64,000 nucleotides of DNA from Umezawaea endophytica (GCF_025061645.1 NZ_JANYMP010000001.1:323591-387590); one strand, 5' to 3'; counted from the first letter of the stretch, positions 9,076 through 17,952 are shown. The notes: generated by a model not told the origin, from the letters alone. A program made the numbers and translations.

Positions 9076-9468
9076 TCAGGCCCGCGCGGCCTCCTCGGCG
9101 ATCCGGCCGAACTGGGCGCCCATGGCCTCGGACAGGGCGACGGCGGCGGAGAGGGGGCGGACCATGACGGTCAGGGAGTCGATCAGCCCGTCCTCGTTCA
9201 CGTGCAGGAAGTCGCAGCCGTTGATCTCCTTGTCGCCGACGCGGGCGGTGAACACCAGCGCGTGGTCCTGGCTGTCCGGAGCGCCGATCTCCCGCACGTA
9301 GCGGAAGTCGGTGAAGACCCGGAAGACCCCGCGCAGGATCGCGGCGGTGATCGGCTTGCCGGGGTACGGCGCGAACGCCACCGGGCTGGTGAACACGACG
9401 TCGTCGGCCAGCAGCGCCTCCAGGGCGTCGAGGTCGCCTACCTCCACGGCTTTCCGGAACGGGTGCAT
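9076..9468 (-). CDS. SnoaL-like / NTF2-fold protein
   Basis: 130-residue single-domain protein with the NTF2/SnoaL cone fold pattern: N-terminal helix HPFRKAVEVGDLDALEALLADDVVFTSP, then alternating strands and helices. Such proteins are often small isomerases, hydrolases or ligand-binding proteins, and function cannot be assigned from sequence. It converges on the flavin reductase and is preceded by an unusually AT-rich promoter with dyads (9491-9520), so it seems separately regulated. Confidence 0.75.
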   Translation of the reverse strand: MHPFRKAVEVGDLDALEALLADDVVFTSPVAFAPYPGKPITAAILRGVFRVFTDFRYVREIGAPDSQDHALVFTARVGDKEINGCDFLHVNEDGLIDSLTVMVRPLSAAVALSEAMGAQFGRIAEEAARA

Positions 9469-9490
9469 CAGCCCTCCATGGTCACTTTGT

Positions 9491-9520
9491 TGACTAGTAA
9501 AATCTAAGATTAATCATCAA
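9491..9520. promoter_or_regulatory. AT-rich promoter/operator region of the SnoaL-like gene
   Basis: A short AT-rich island in 70 percent GC DNA directly upstream of the SnoaL-like start. It contains the perfect palindrome AATCTAAGATT (9501-9511) overlapping GATTAATC (9508-9515), and the flanks read TTGACTAG and CATCAA. This resembles a MarR/TetR-type operator; the regulator is not identified. Confidence 0.45.
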
Positions 9521-9572
9521 GGTGCAGCGTCGTCTAGGTGGCTCCGCGCGTCTGGACCCCCAGCCGCTGAAC

Positions 9573-10559
9573 TCACACCCCGGACGTAAGCGCGGCCAGT
9601 TGGTCCGCGTACTCGATGCGGGCCACCCAGTCCTGCGGCCAGGCGGCCAGACCGTGCGCGGCGCCGACGAACGCCCCGGCCAGCGCGGCGATCGAGTCGG
9701 AGTCGCCGCTGGTGCGGGCGGCCCGCACCACGGCGGCGACCGGGTCGTCGGCGTGCCGGAGGGCGCAGTAGAGGCCGGTCGCCAGCGCCTCCTCCGCGAT
9801 CCAGGCCGCGCCGGTGGCGAGGCACGCGTCCTCACCGTCGTCCGGCTCGCCCAGCGCGGCGACCAGCGTCTCCAGGGCCGCGGCGCACTCGTCCCAGCCG
9901 CGGGCGATGAAGTCGGCGGACGTGGTCGCCCCCGGCACCTCCCACAGCGTCCCCAGCCAGTCCTCCAGGTAGACCGTGCGCCGCTCGGCGCAGCGCCGGA
10001 GCAGCGCGGCGGGCACGTCGGCGAGGGCGAGGCCGTCGACCAGCAGCCGCGTGGCGTACGCGGTGAGCTCGGACGCCACCAGCGCCGTGGGGTGACCGTG
10101 GGTCATCGCGGCCTGGAGCTGGGACACCCCGGCGAGCACGTCGAGGTCGAGCCCCGGCACCAGGCCGACCGGGGTGACGCGCATGTTCGCGCCGCACCCC
10201 TTGGACCCCGTGACGGTCGCGTCGACCCACGGCAGCCCCTCCGCGAGCCCACCGACCGCGCGCAGGCACGTCATCCCCGGCGCGCGGTTGTTCTCCGGGC
10301 TGCGCGCCCACGCCACGAACCGCTCCCGCAACCGCGGCTCCAACGCCTCGGCGGTGTACCGGTCGACCCCGTGCAGCGCCCAGGCGACCGCGAGCGCCAT
10401 CTGCGTGTCGTCGGTGACCAACGCCGGATCACCGTCCAGGTCGGACGGTCCGGTCGGCCCGAACCGCGCGTCGATCTCGGTCACGCCGAGGAACTCCGTC
10501 GGCTTGCCGAGCGCGTCCCCGAAGGCCAACCCGTACAACGATCCCGCGATCCTGTCCAT
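9573..10559 (-). CDS. ADP-ribosylglycohydrolase family protein
   Basis: 328-residue all-helical ADP-ribosyl-glycohydrolase fold. N-terminal DRIAGSLYGLAFGDALGKPTE and the DDTQM motif are the usual di-metal site signature. The second acidic motif near the C-terminus (SGDSDSIAALAG) is also present, so it should be active. Members remove ADP-ribose from proteins, nucleic acids or small molecules. The ATG at 10559 begins the conserved domain directly; an upstream in-frame start exists at 10595. It stands alone with no partner toxin or NAD enzyme next to it. Confidence 0.9.
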   Translation of the reverse strand: MDRIAGSLYGLAFGDALGKPTEFLGVTEIDARFGPTGPSDLDGDPALVTDDTQMALAVAWALHGVDRYTAEALEPRLRERFVAWARSPENNRAPGMTCLRAVGGLAEGLPWVDATVTGSKGCGANMRVTPVGLVPGLDLDVLAGVSQLQAAMTHGHPTALVASELTAYATRLLVDGLALADVPAALLRRCAERRTVYLEDWLGTLWEVPGATTSADFIARGWDECAAALETLVAALGEPDDGEDACLATGAAWIAEEALATGLYCALRHADDPVAAVVRAARTSGDSDSIAALAGAFVGAAHGLAAWPQDWVARIEYADQLAALTSGV

Positions 10560-10640
10560 GGTCGGCGACCCTACGTGGACCCGGACCGCCCACACCCGAA
10601 GAGGGGGCCGGTCGCCCGGCCCCCTCCGCCTACCCGAGCG

Positions 10641-12665
10641 TCACCACGCGGACGGCGCGGGCGGTGGGACGACGGGCGGCCGGTCGTCGCAGGTGATGGT
10701 GTTCGGCAGTTGCCACGGCGCGAGCCAGCCGCCGTCGTTGCCGCCGCGGTCCGCGAGCGAGAACTCCGAGCCGGCCGGGGTGAAGTTGAACGACCCGCAG
10801 TTGTTCACGCCGACCGCGCCGACGTTGCGGGCGTCCACGTTCTCGAAGGACGCGGACCCGGCCGCGCGGGCGCTGACGACCGACGTGCCGGTCCCGTCGA
10901 CCCTGATGTCCTCGAAGTGGACACCGGTGATCGAGTACCGGTCCTTCACCGGGAAGTCGGTGACCAGCATGACCGCGTTGTAGGTGTTGTCGAGGAAGTG
11001 GTCGCCGACGACCTGGACGTCGGCGTTGATGTCCTGGTCCAGCGCGTAGAGCCAGATCGCGCCGAGGCCGATCTTCCAGTTCAGCTCGAACGTGCCCGCG
11101 CGGACCGTGGTGTTGTCGGTGATCCGCACGTAGCCGGTGAACGGCTCGGCGCCGAAGCGCGACCCGACGTGGATGCCGCTGCCCTCGCGGACCGGGTCGG
11201 CGACCAGGTTGTTCGAGACGGTGGTGTCCGTGCCGCCGTAGAGGGCGATGCCGTTGGCGAGGGTCGGCGTCTGCACGGTGTTGCGGTCGAAGGTGTTGCC
11301 GGAGTTCTGCGTCCTCTCCGACCACATCGCCAGGCCGTCGTCACCCGAGTTGCGGACGAAGTTGTTCGACACCAACGACTTCGTCACGCCGGTGTGGAAG
11401 TTGAGGCCGTCGGCGACCTGGTCGACGATGATGTTGTCGCTGACCCGGACGTTGGTCATCGGACCGTCGAACCACAGACCCACCTTGGTGTGCCGGATGT
11501 GCAGGCCGCGGATCGTCGAGTCGCTCATCGCTCCCCCGACGCCGTTGACCTGGTCGGTGTCGACGCGCTCGCGCACGTCGCCCTCGATCGCGAACCCGGA
11601 CAGGTGCACGTTCCTGCTGCCGCCTGCGGAGGCGTCCTTGCCGTAGAAGCCGACCCCGGTGTGCACCGACCCGTCGGGAGCGGGCGTGCTCAGCGCGACC
11701 TCACGGCCCTTGACCACCGTGTGCCAGTTGCCCGCGCCCTCGATCGTCACGTCGTCCACGATGATGTGGCGGTTCACCTGGAACGTGCCCGGCGGCAGGT
11801 AAACCTTGCGGTGCAAGCGCTTCGCGACGGCGATAGCCGCGTCGAAGGCGTTCGCCGAGTCGCGGCGGCCGGTCGGGTCGGCGCCGAACAGCAGCACGTT
11901 CACGGCCCTGAGGTCGACGTGCGGCAGGCCGACGAGTTCGGAGTCCAGCAGATCGATCACCGTCCACGCGGCAGCCGTCCCGGTCGGTGCGGTGAGCCGC
12001 ACCTTGGCACCCGCGGCGTAGGTCCGGTCCAGCTTGACCCGCAGTTCGTCGTAGAAGTGGGTGGGGCGGAACGGGGTCGTGATCACCGGGGCGGGCGTCG
12101 TCTGCGAGGGGACGCAGGAGCACTCGGTGATCCACCAGTCCGGGTGCAGCAGGCCCGCGTTCGGGTCGTTGGAGAACGGGTACTGGTTGTACAGCCACGA
12201 GTACTGCGACGTGAGGGTCGCGGTCTTGTCGTGCCGCCCGTTCACCGACACGTCGAGCGGCGCGGTGATGCCACCGCCGTTCGGCGCGTCCGGGATGCTG
12301 TACCGGACGGTGATGGCGTTGGCCCGGCCGGGCAACGTGAACTCCACGTGCTGCCCCGGCGCCAGCCTGACCGCCTGGCGACCGGACGCCTCCGCGGGCA
12401 GCGTGTACGCCGTCCGGTCGGGACCGATGACGGTGCCGTTCGTCGCGGCGTTCTCCGCCTCCTGCTCGACGAAACCCACCTTCGCGCCCCGGCCCTCGAC
12501 CAGGGTCGGCGCCAGGGCGGCGCGCGTGACGACCGGACCGGCCGCCGCGACCGCGGTGCCGACCGGGCAGAGGCTCGCGGTGACCACCACCGCCGCCGCG
12601 ACCGCGAACCACCGCGACCGCCCGTGGGAACGCCTCGCAGCAACTCCACTGGTGCTCCGTGACAT
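10641..12665 (-). CDS. secreted alpha-1,3-glucanase/mycodextranase-like (GH87) protein
   Basis: 674-residue exported protein. Residues 1-40 are a signal peptide (basic start, hydrophobic WFAVAAAVVVTASL, AVAAA cleavage region). Residues about 65-150 look like a CBM6/35-type carbohydrate-binding domain (EQEAENAAT...). Residues about 230-640 form a right-handed parallel beta-helix with the segment GDDGLAMWS typical of GH87 glucanases. It probably cuts fungal or plaque-type alpha-1,3-glucan outside the cell. The protein ends in a short proline-rich tail with no further domain. It is transcribed from the AT-rich promoter region at 12720-12800. Confidence 0.8.
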   Translation of the reverse strand: MSRSTSGVAARRSHGRSRWFAVAAAVVVTASLCPVGTAVAAAGPVVTRAALAPTLVEGRGAKVGFVEQEAENAATNGTVIGPDRTAYTLPAEASGRQAVRLAPGQHVEFTLPGRANAITVRYSIPDAPNGGGITAPLDVSVNGRHDKTATLTSQYSWLYNQYPFSNDPNAGLLHPDWWITECSCVPSQTTPAPVITTPFRPTHFYDELRVKLDRTYAAGAKVRLTAPTGTAAAWTVIDLLDSELVGLPHVDLRAVNVLLFGADPTGRRDSANAFDAAIAVAKRLHRKVYLPPGTFQVNRHIIVDDVTIEGAGNWHTVVKGREVALSTPAPDGSVHTGVGFYGKDASAGGSRNVHLSGFAIEGDVRERVDTDQVNGVGGAMSDSTIRGLHIRHTKVGLWFDGPMTNVRVSDNIIVDQVADGLNFHTGVTKSLVSNNFVRNSGDDGLAMWSERTQNSGNTFDRNTVQTPTLANGIALYGGTDTTVSNNLVADPVREGSGIHVGSRFGAEPFTGYVRITDNTTVRAGTFELNWKIGLGAIWLYALDQDINADVQVVGDHFLDNTYNAVMLVTDFPVKDRYSITGVHFEDIRVDGTGTSVVSARAAGSASFENVDARNVGAVGVNNCGSFNFTPAGSEFSLADRGGNDGGWLAPWQLPNTITCDDRPPVVPPPAPSAW

Positions 12666-12719
12666 CAGGGACTCATTTCTTCAGCTTCTCGGGGACGGAC
12701 CGTCCGGCGACAGGGTGAG

Positions 12720-12800
12720 ACGACCTTAGGATGCGGTTCGACTACCCACAAGAAGCTGTAAGGAAGTTTCGTATTTTAGCTTCCTATTTGCACAACTAGC
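12720..12800. promoter_or_regulatory. AT-rich divergent promoter region (glucanase / PadR)
   Basis: The 245-bp gap between the glucanase start and the PadR gene has an AT-rich core with GGAAG (12762-12766) and CTTCC facing each other around ATTTTAG, plus a separate GAAGCT/AGCTTC pair. On the minus strand TAAAAT could serve as a -10 for the glucanase. The arrangement suggests an operator over the promoter, but the cognate regulator is not known. Confidence 0.4.
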
Positions 12801-12910
12801 CAAGTTTCTTGCGCGGACTTGCCGCAACCACCGGCGAGGACGCGGTGCCTCGCGAGCGGCCGGACCCGAAAATGCCCGGAGGCGAACGGTCGCCGCACTA
12901 GGCTCCGCAC

Positions 12911-13459
12911 ATGGAGCTGGCGTTGCCGGAGTGGACCGTGCTCGCGCTGCTGAGGGAGCAGCCGAGGCACGGGTTCGCCATCGCGGCGCTCACCGCGGCA
13001 GGCGGCGCGGTCGGCAGGGTGTGGTCGGTGCCGCGGCCGATGGTCTACCGGGCGTTGGGGCGACTGGAGGACGCGTCGCTGATCGCCCCCACGACCCAGG
13101 AGTCCGGGCCCGGACCGCAGCGGACCGTCTACGCCCTCACCCCGGCCGGGCACGCGGCGGTCGACGAGTGGCTGGGGCAGCCTGCCGAGCACGTCCGGTT
13201 GCTCCGGTCGCACCTGCTGGTCAAGCTGGCGCTCCTGCACCGCCGCGGCCTCGATCCCCGTGACCTGCTGCGGGAGCAGCGCGTCGTGCTGCGACGGGTC
13301 GTGGCGGCCATCGAGACCGACCGGGGTGAGGGGTTCGACGCGGTGCTGCTGTCGTGGCGCCACACCAACGCGACCGCCGCGCTGCGGTTCGTCGACGACC
13401 TGGCGGGCGACCGTCAGCGGATCAGCCCGGCCCGCCTGCGGACCCAGGACTGCGACTGA
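12911..13459 (+). CDS. PadR family transcriptional regulator
   Basis: 182 residues. N-terminal winged helix of the PadR type (LPEWTVLALLREQPRHGFAI, then the wing around YRALGRLEDASLI), followed by a helical dimerisation region. No clear Shine-Dalgarno sequence precedes the ATG, so it may be leaderless. The last 46 bp overlap, in antisense, the end of the MucR-like gene at 13414. The target is unknown; the divergent glucanase is one candidate. Confidence 0.88.
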   Translation: MELALPEWTVLALLREQPRHGFAIAALTAAGGAVGRVWSVPRPMVYRALGRLEDASLIAPTTQESGPGPQRTVYALTPAGHAAVDEWLGQPAEHVRLLRSHLLVKLALLHRRGLDPRDLLREQRVVLRRVVAAIETDRGEGFDAVLLSWRHTNATAALRFVDDLAGDRQRISPARLRTQDCD

Positions 13460-14397
13460 CCGCACTCGGCGGCGATGGCCTTCCAGCTCAGACCGGCCGC
13501 GCGGCGGTCGGCGAGGTACTCGGTCACGTCCGCGAAGCCGAACCGGGTGGCCACGGCGTCCGCCCGGTCCCGCAACCCGCGGCGCGCCGCCGCGTGCGAG
13601 ACGGGGGTGAGGCCGTGCCGGGTCAGCGCGGTCCGCACGGAGGTGCGGCTCAGCCCCGTCTCGGCGGCGATGGCCTGCACCGACCGCGCCCGCCCCAGGT
13701 GTCGGTCGCGCAGGTACTCGGGCACGGTGGCGAAGCCCAGGTCGGCGAGGACCGGCAGCCACGGCGCGTCGAGGCGCAGGACCCGCGCCCGTGACGCGAT
13801 GGCGACGGCGGTGTCGGGGGCGACGGTGGCGAGGTGGCGGGACAGCCAGTCCTTGTGCAGCCCCGCTTCGCGGCTGATCGCGGCCAGGCTGCGCCCCGCG
13901 AGCACGCGGTCGGTGACCAGCGCGCCGATGTCCGGGAACCCGAGTTCGGCCGCCACCTCGGCCGCGGCCATGCGCAGCCGGTCGAACGCGCGGCGCCGGA
14001 TGGCCGCGTTGCGCGCTTCCGGCGAGATCGCGGCCAGGGCGCGCAACGTCTTGGCGCGGCGCTGCTCGGGGTGCCGCCGCCCGCGGGCGGCCCTCGCGGC
14101 GGCCTCGGTCAGCGCGCCCGACCGCGCTCGCTCCTGCCCCTCCTCGCACCACGCCCGCACGACGGGATCGCTCGCCCGCCGCCTGCGCAGGGAGTCGGCC
14201 CGCAGGCGCCGGGTCGTCTCGCCCTCCAGCGGAGCGTTCCGCTCCAGGCCGAACTCGCGGCGGTAGGCGGGCTCGTCCACGCCGTGGGCGCGCAGGTGCG
14301 CCAGGACGGACCTGAACCAGTGGCCGCACAGGTGGCACAGGACCCGGTCACCGTCGTGCACGACCGAACCGATCGGCGCGTGGTCGGCGAGGGTCAC
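13414..14397 (-). CDS. MucR/Ros-like zinc-finger protein with tandem HTH-like repeats
   Basis: 327 residues. The N-terminus carries a MucR/Ros-type finger region (CHLCGHWFRSVLAHLRAHG, then YRREFGL). After a basic linker there are three copies of a roughly 55-residue unit with the pattern (L/R)FGFADVxEYLxDRxxxGxSxxAIAxExGLSxxxVRxxL, at about residues 165-215, 225-275 and 280-325, each ending in a helix-turn-helix-like segment. The GTG start at 14397 has an ideal GGAGGT seven bases upstream. It looks like a DNA-binding protein. A perfect dyad lies in its own promoter (14411-14429), hinting at autoregulation. Confidence 0.72.
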   Translation of the reverse strand: MTLADHAPIGSVVHDGDRVLCHLCGHWFRSVLAHLRAHGVDEPAYRREFGLERNAPLEGETTRRLRADSLRRRRASDPVVRAWCEEGQERARSGALTEAAARAARGRRHPEQRRAKTLRALAAISPEARNAAIRRRAFDRLRMAAAEVAAELGFPDIGALVTDRVLAGRSLAAISREAGLHKDWLSRHLATVAPDTAVAIASRARVLRLDAPWLPVLADLGFATVPEYLRDRHLGRARSVQAIAAETGLSRTSVRTALTRHGLTPVSHAAARRGLRDRADAVATRFGFADVTEYLADRRAAGLSWKAIAAECGQSQSWVRRRAGLIR

Positions 14398-14410
14398 GGC
14401 AGCACCTCCA

Positions 14411-14429
14411 CTAGTCACAGTGAGACTAG
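14411..14429. promoter_or_regulatory. inverted repeat in the promoter of the MucR-like gene
   Basis: CTAGTC-N7-GACTAG, perfect 6-bp arms, with the inner palindrome TCACAGTGA. It is about 14 bp upstream of the GTG start at 14397, close to the ribosome binding site, so binding there would block transcription or translation start. Candidate autoregulatory operator. Confidence 0.45.
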
Positions 14430-14514
14430 AGCAGCCGCGGACGGGGGTAAAGGCCCGTCGGGCGGTGGCCATGGCCCCGGAGCCCGCGACCGGGTGCGGG
14501 GTAAAGTCCGTCCG

Positions 14515-15363
14515 GTGGGTCGGATCGCGCGCATCGGGGTGTTCTACGACGGCACCTGGTTCGCCTACCTGAGCGACTTCTACGCCACCGCGCACCAGCG
14601 GGCGGCGAGGATCTCGCTCGACGGCTTCCACGACGCGCTGCGCTGGTACGTCCACGCGGAGACCGGCCGGCCGCTCGACGACTGCGTGCTGCACGAGGCG
14701 CACTACGTGCGCGGTCGCATCCAGACACCCGCCGCGTCCTTCGACCACGTCCTGACGGCGGCCGGGATCACCCGTCACGACCTCCCGCTGCACGGCGGCA
14801 AGGAGAAGGGCGTCGACGTCCACTTCGCACTGGAGGCGTGGGACCGCGCCACCTCCGTGCCGCTCCAGTGGGTCGTGCTGATCACCGGGGACGCCGACTT
14901 CTCCCCGCTGGCCTCGAGGCTCGCCGATCGCGGCGTGCGGGTGGTCGTGCCGGTCGTTGACGTCCAGTCCTCCCCCGGTTCACCGCCGCCCGCCTGGACC
15001 CCGCGCACGGCGGCCCCGCTGCGCGCGGCGGCGACGGCCACGCCCTCCTTCGACGCGCTGTTCGCCCCGACCGACCGCCGCGACTACCCGTTGCGGCACC
15101 CGTTCGTGCGGTCCACGGAGGCCGTGGCCTCCCCCGTCGGCGCGCCGCGGGGCAGGCGGCGCGGCACCGTGAGCGGCTGGCGGGCCGGGCAGTCCCACGG
15201 GTTCATCACCGACACCCGCGGCGGCTCGTGGTTCGTCTCGCGCGACGACCTGCCCGAGGACCACACTCCGCTCCCCAACGGCACCCCGGTGTCCTTCACC
15301 GGCTCACCAACGCCGACCCCCGGCCGGAAGTACCCGCGGGCGTACTCGATCCGCCGCGAGTGA
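14515..15363 (+). CDS. NYN-domain ribonuclease-like protein fused to a cold-shock-like domain
   Basis: 282 residues. Residues 1-165 form a NYN/PIN-like domain: IGVFYDGTWFAYL contains the first acidic residue, KEKGVDVHFALEAW the second, and LITGDADFSPLASRLADRGV the third, so the catalytic acidic set looks complete. After a proline/alanine-rich linker, residues about 215-280 read GTVSGWRAGQSHGFIT ... FVSRDDLP ... GTPVSFTG, a pattern of the cold-shock (OB-fold) domain. It is probably an RNA-binding endonuclease. The GTG at 14515 is chosen because it begins the domain; the frame is open far upstream without support. Confidence 0.75.
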   Translation: MGRIARIGVFYDGTWFAYLSDFYATAHQRAARISLDGFHDALRWYVHAETGRPLDDCVLHEAHYVRGRIQTPAASFDHVLTAAGITRHDLPLHGGKEKGVDVHFALEAWDRATSVPLQWVVLITGDADFSPLASRLADRGVRVVVPVVDVQSSPGSPPPAWTPRTAAPLRAAATATPSFDALFAPTDRRDYPLRHPFVRSTEAVASPVGAPRGRRRGTVSGWRAGQSHGFITDTRGGSWFVSRDDLPEDHTPLPNGTPVSFTGSPTPTPGRKYPRAYSIRRE

Positions 15364-15372
15364 CCCCCTCGG

Positions 15373-16110
15373 TCAGGTGAGGGGTTTCTCCCAGATCGAC
15401 ACGTGACCGCGGCTCTCGCTGGTGAACGGCCTGCCCGTCCAGTCCTCCCAGCGCTCGCGCGGCCGCAGCCCGGCGAGCTGGGCCATCAGGTCGAGCTCCG
15501 ACGGCCACACGTACCGGAACGGGATGGAGCGGTACTCGCCGCGGCCGTCGACCACCTCGACGTAGTTGGAGTTGGTCGCCTGGGTGGCCACGTCGTAGAC
15601 GTCGAACGCCCACCCCGTCGGGCTGACGTGGAACGGCACGACGTTCTGACCCGGCGGCAGCCTGCGCAGCTCGGGGACCAGCACCTCGACGACGAAGCAG
15701 CCGCCCGGCTCAAGGTGGGCCGCGACGGTGCGGAAGCAGTCGACCTGCGCGGCCTGCGTCGTCAGGTTCATGATCGTGTTGAAGACCAGGTACGCGACCG
15801 AGAACGTCCCGTCCACCCTGGTCGTCGAGAAGTCGCCGATCGTCACCCCGATCTCGGCGCCGCCGGGTTTGGCGCGCAGCCGGGCGACCATCGCGCGGGA
15901 CAGCTCGACACCGTGGACGGGGACACCGCGCCGGGCCAGCGGGAGCGCGAGGCGCCCGGTGCCGACACCCAGTTCCAGCGCCCGCCCGGCACCCGCCAGA
16001 CCTGCCAGGACGGCGACCGCCGGGTCCACCACACCGGGCTCGAACTCCGCGGCCGACGACTCGTCGTACCGCGCCGCCACGCTCTCCCCGAAGTACCCGT
16101 CGTCGTCCAC
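15373..16110 (-). CDS. class I SAM-dependent methyltransferase
   Basis: 245 residues with a class I Rossmann methyltransferase core. ALELGVGTGRLALPLARRG is motif I (SAM binding) and GVELSRAMVARLR is motif II. The segment VAYLVFNTIMNLTTQAAQ resembles the group that acts on small molecules. The GTG at 16110 begins the YFGESVAARYDE lead-in common to this family. Substrate unknown. It lies between a nuclease-like gene and a DUF4037-like gene without operon evidence. Confidence 0.85.
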   Translation of the reverse strand: MDDDGYFGESVAARYDESSAAEFEPGVVDPAVAVLAGLAGAGRALELGVGTGRLALPLARRGVPVHGVELSRAMVARLRAKPGGAEIGVTIGDFSTTRVDGTFSVAYLVFNTIMNLTTQAAQVDCFRTVAAHLEPGGCFVVEVLVPELRRLPPGQNVVPFHVSPTGWAFDVYDVATQATNSNYVEVVDGRGEYRSIPFRYVWPSELDLMAQLAGLRPRERWEDWTGRPFTSESRGHVSIWEKPLT

Positions 16111-16153
16111 GACCCGACCGTAACGACCGCGATCAGTCCGCCGCACGTCCTTT

Positions 16154-17215
16154 TCACCCCAGGCCGTCGAGTCCGGGACCGGCGACGTAGCGGCGCCGCC
16201 GGTCGAGGAACGCCCGGTCGGTGAGGTCGGTGCTGTCGACGTACTGGTCGATCGCGCCGACCGGGGGCAGCGCACGGAGCGCCGGGTCGGCGATCGTCGC
16301 GACCAGCGCGTCGGTGAAGCGGTGGGCGTCGAGGACCAGGAACGGCCGGTCGTGGAAGTAGCGGACCCGCGGGTCGAGCGGCTCGGTCAGGCCGAGGTCG
16401 TTGTGCAGTCCGGCGACGACCTCGTAGGCGGGTGAGAGGTGCCGCTCGCGGTCCTGCCAGCTCCGCGCGGACAGCGCGGCCGACAGGTGCCCGGTCAGCG
16501 CCGGGGCGCAGGGCAGTGCGGCGAAGGCGGTGCCCAGCCACTTGCCGTACGGCGGGTACACCCGGTTCACCAGCAGGCACAGCCTCATCAGGTCGCGGAC
16601 CTGCCGGGCGGCGACCACCGCGGAGCCGAGGTCGTCGCCGACCTCGCCGCAGCGCCCGACGAACGGCTCCTCCTGGGACAGTCGTTTCCACTGGCAGGCC
16701 AGGACGTGGCGCCACACGTCGTCCGGGTACCAGGCGAGCCGCTCCCGGTGGGACTCCAGCCGCCCCAGCCCGTCGTGGAAGACCGCGCCACCGGTCAGCT
16801 CGCGCAGCACCTGCGTCGGGACGGCCAGCCAGTCGGCGGTCGTGAGGGCCGCCGGGTGAGCGCCGAGCTGCGAGGTGAAGTAGTCGTCCAGGTCGACGAC
16901 GTGCACCCAGTGCCGTGCGGGAGCGTCCGACGGGAACGCGAAGCGGACCGGGTAGCCGCGGAACTCCGCGGGCAGCTCGCGGTCGAGCAGCGCGTCCAGG
17001 TCGGCCGCACGGGCGGCGGAGTCCTCACCCCCGAGGAAGAGCTGGAGGCGCGGCCCCCAGGCGTGGTCGGTGGAGCGCGCGGTGTCGAAGCCCTGCACCT
17101 CCGAACCCCAGCCGATCAACGCCGCCGAGTGCGGCACCCCCTCCACGATCGGGGCGACCACCTCGGTGTGGAACAGGGCCGCCAGTTCGAGACCTGGCAC
17201 GAAGGTTCGCGTCAC
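16154..17215 (-). CDS. DUF4037-like protein with nucleotidyltransferase-type motif
   Basis: 353 residues. The N-terminal part contains LIGWGSEVQGFDTARSTDH, which matches the GSx(4)GxDxxxSxDH pattern of DUF4037 proteins related to pol-beta nucleotidyltransferases. A conserved helical region follows (LACQWKRLSQEEPFVGRCGE ... YPPYGKWLGTAF). The family's biochemical function is not known. The GTG at 17215 was chosen because the domain starts about 30 residues later and the longer frame is basic, low-complexity and unsupported. Confidence 0.72.
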   Translation of the reverse strand: MTRTFVPGLELAALFHTEVVAPIVEGVPHSAALIGWGSEVQGFDTARSTDHAWGPRLQLFLGGEDSAARAADLDALLDRELPAEFRGYPVRFAFPSDAPARHWVHVVDLDDYFTSQLGAHPAALTTADWLAVPTQVLRELTGGAVFHDGLGRLESHRERLAWYPDDVWRHVLACQWKRLSQEEPFVGRCGEVGDDLGSAVVAARQVRDLMRLCLLVNRVYPPYGKWLGTAFAALPCAPALTGHLSAALSARSWQDRERHLSPAYEVVAGLHNDLGLTEPLDPRVRYFHDRPFLVLDAHRFTDALVATIADPALRALPPVGAIDQYVDSTDLTDRAFLDRRRRYVAGPGLDGLG

Positions 17216-17388
17216 GCCCGCCACCCTGCCAGGAGCGCCGACGGCGGGGCTTCCCCTTTTCCACCACGCGCCTGAGCCGAACGCGCGGTCGTCGGACTGC
17301 GTTCCGACGAGCCGGTGTTGGGTCGACCGCCGCTGTCGGCGGGTGCCGGTCGATGCCACAGTGGTGCCAGTCGGACGGGAGGATCATC

Positions 17389-17928
17389 ATGCGGGCAGGG
17401 GTCGTGCTGGGCGCGGTGCTGGCTCTGAGCGGGTCGGTGTTCACGGCGGGGCAGGCGACGGCGGCGGGGTCGTGCAGCACCAGGACACCGTCGTCCACAC
17501 CCGGTGGGGTCGTGGTCCGCGTCGTGTGCAGCGGGCCGACCGCGTTCATCGACGGCTACGGAAACGACTCGACCGACGCCAACCGGGAAGCGCTGCTGCT
17601 GCGGCAGTTCCAGGTCACCGTCGGCCCGACGTGCAGCGGGACGTCGAGCCGGGTGGACACCGGCGGGTACTCGCTGAGGATGACCTGTAGCTCGCCGACC
17701 AACTTCATCACCGCGTACGGCACCACCCTCTCCGACGCCGCCGCCGAGGCCCGGCTGCTGGAGACGTCGGCCCCGAACAGGGCGTGCACGCACACCTTCG
17801 TCGACCGGGTGTCCGGGGGCTACGAGGTGGACGGCCACTGCACGTCGCCGACGATCTTCTTCAGCGGCGTCGGGAGCACGGTGACCGGCGCGGCGGTGAA
17901 CGCCAGGCTCGCCGCGGGCCTCGGCTGA
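17389..17928 (+). CDS. secreted protein built of three cysteine-containing repeats, unknown function
   Basis: 179 residues with a signal peptide (MRAGVVLGAVLALSGSVFTA, cleavage near QATAAG) and a strong GGGAGGA ribosome binding site. The mature part is three tandem units of about 48 residues, each with two cysteines: C-x(16-18)-C-(S/T)xPT-x-F-(I/F)-x-x-(Y/V)G, followed by a helix ending in A-E/N-ARLL-like. The cysteine pairs suggest one disulfide per repeat. I do not recognise the family. An exported binding or surface protein is plausible but this is inference. Confidence 0.7.
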   Translation: MRAGVVLGAVLALSGSVFTAGQATAAGSCSTRTPSSTPGGVVVRVVCSGPTAFIDGYGNDSTDANREALLLRQFQVTVGPTCSGTSSRVDTGGYSLRMTCSSPTNFITAYGTTLSDAAAEARLLETSAPNRACTHTFVDRVSGGYEVDGHCTSPTIFFSGVGSTVTGAAVNARLAAGLG

Positions 17929-17952
17929 CGCACCAGGGGTGCTCCTACCGCC

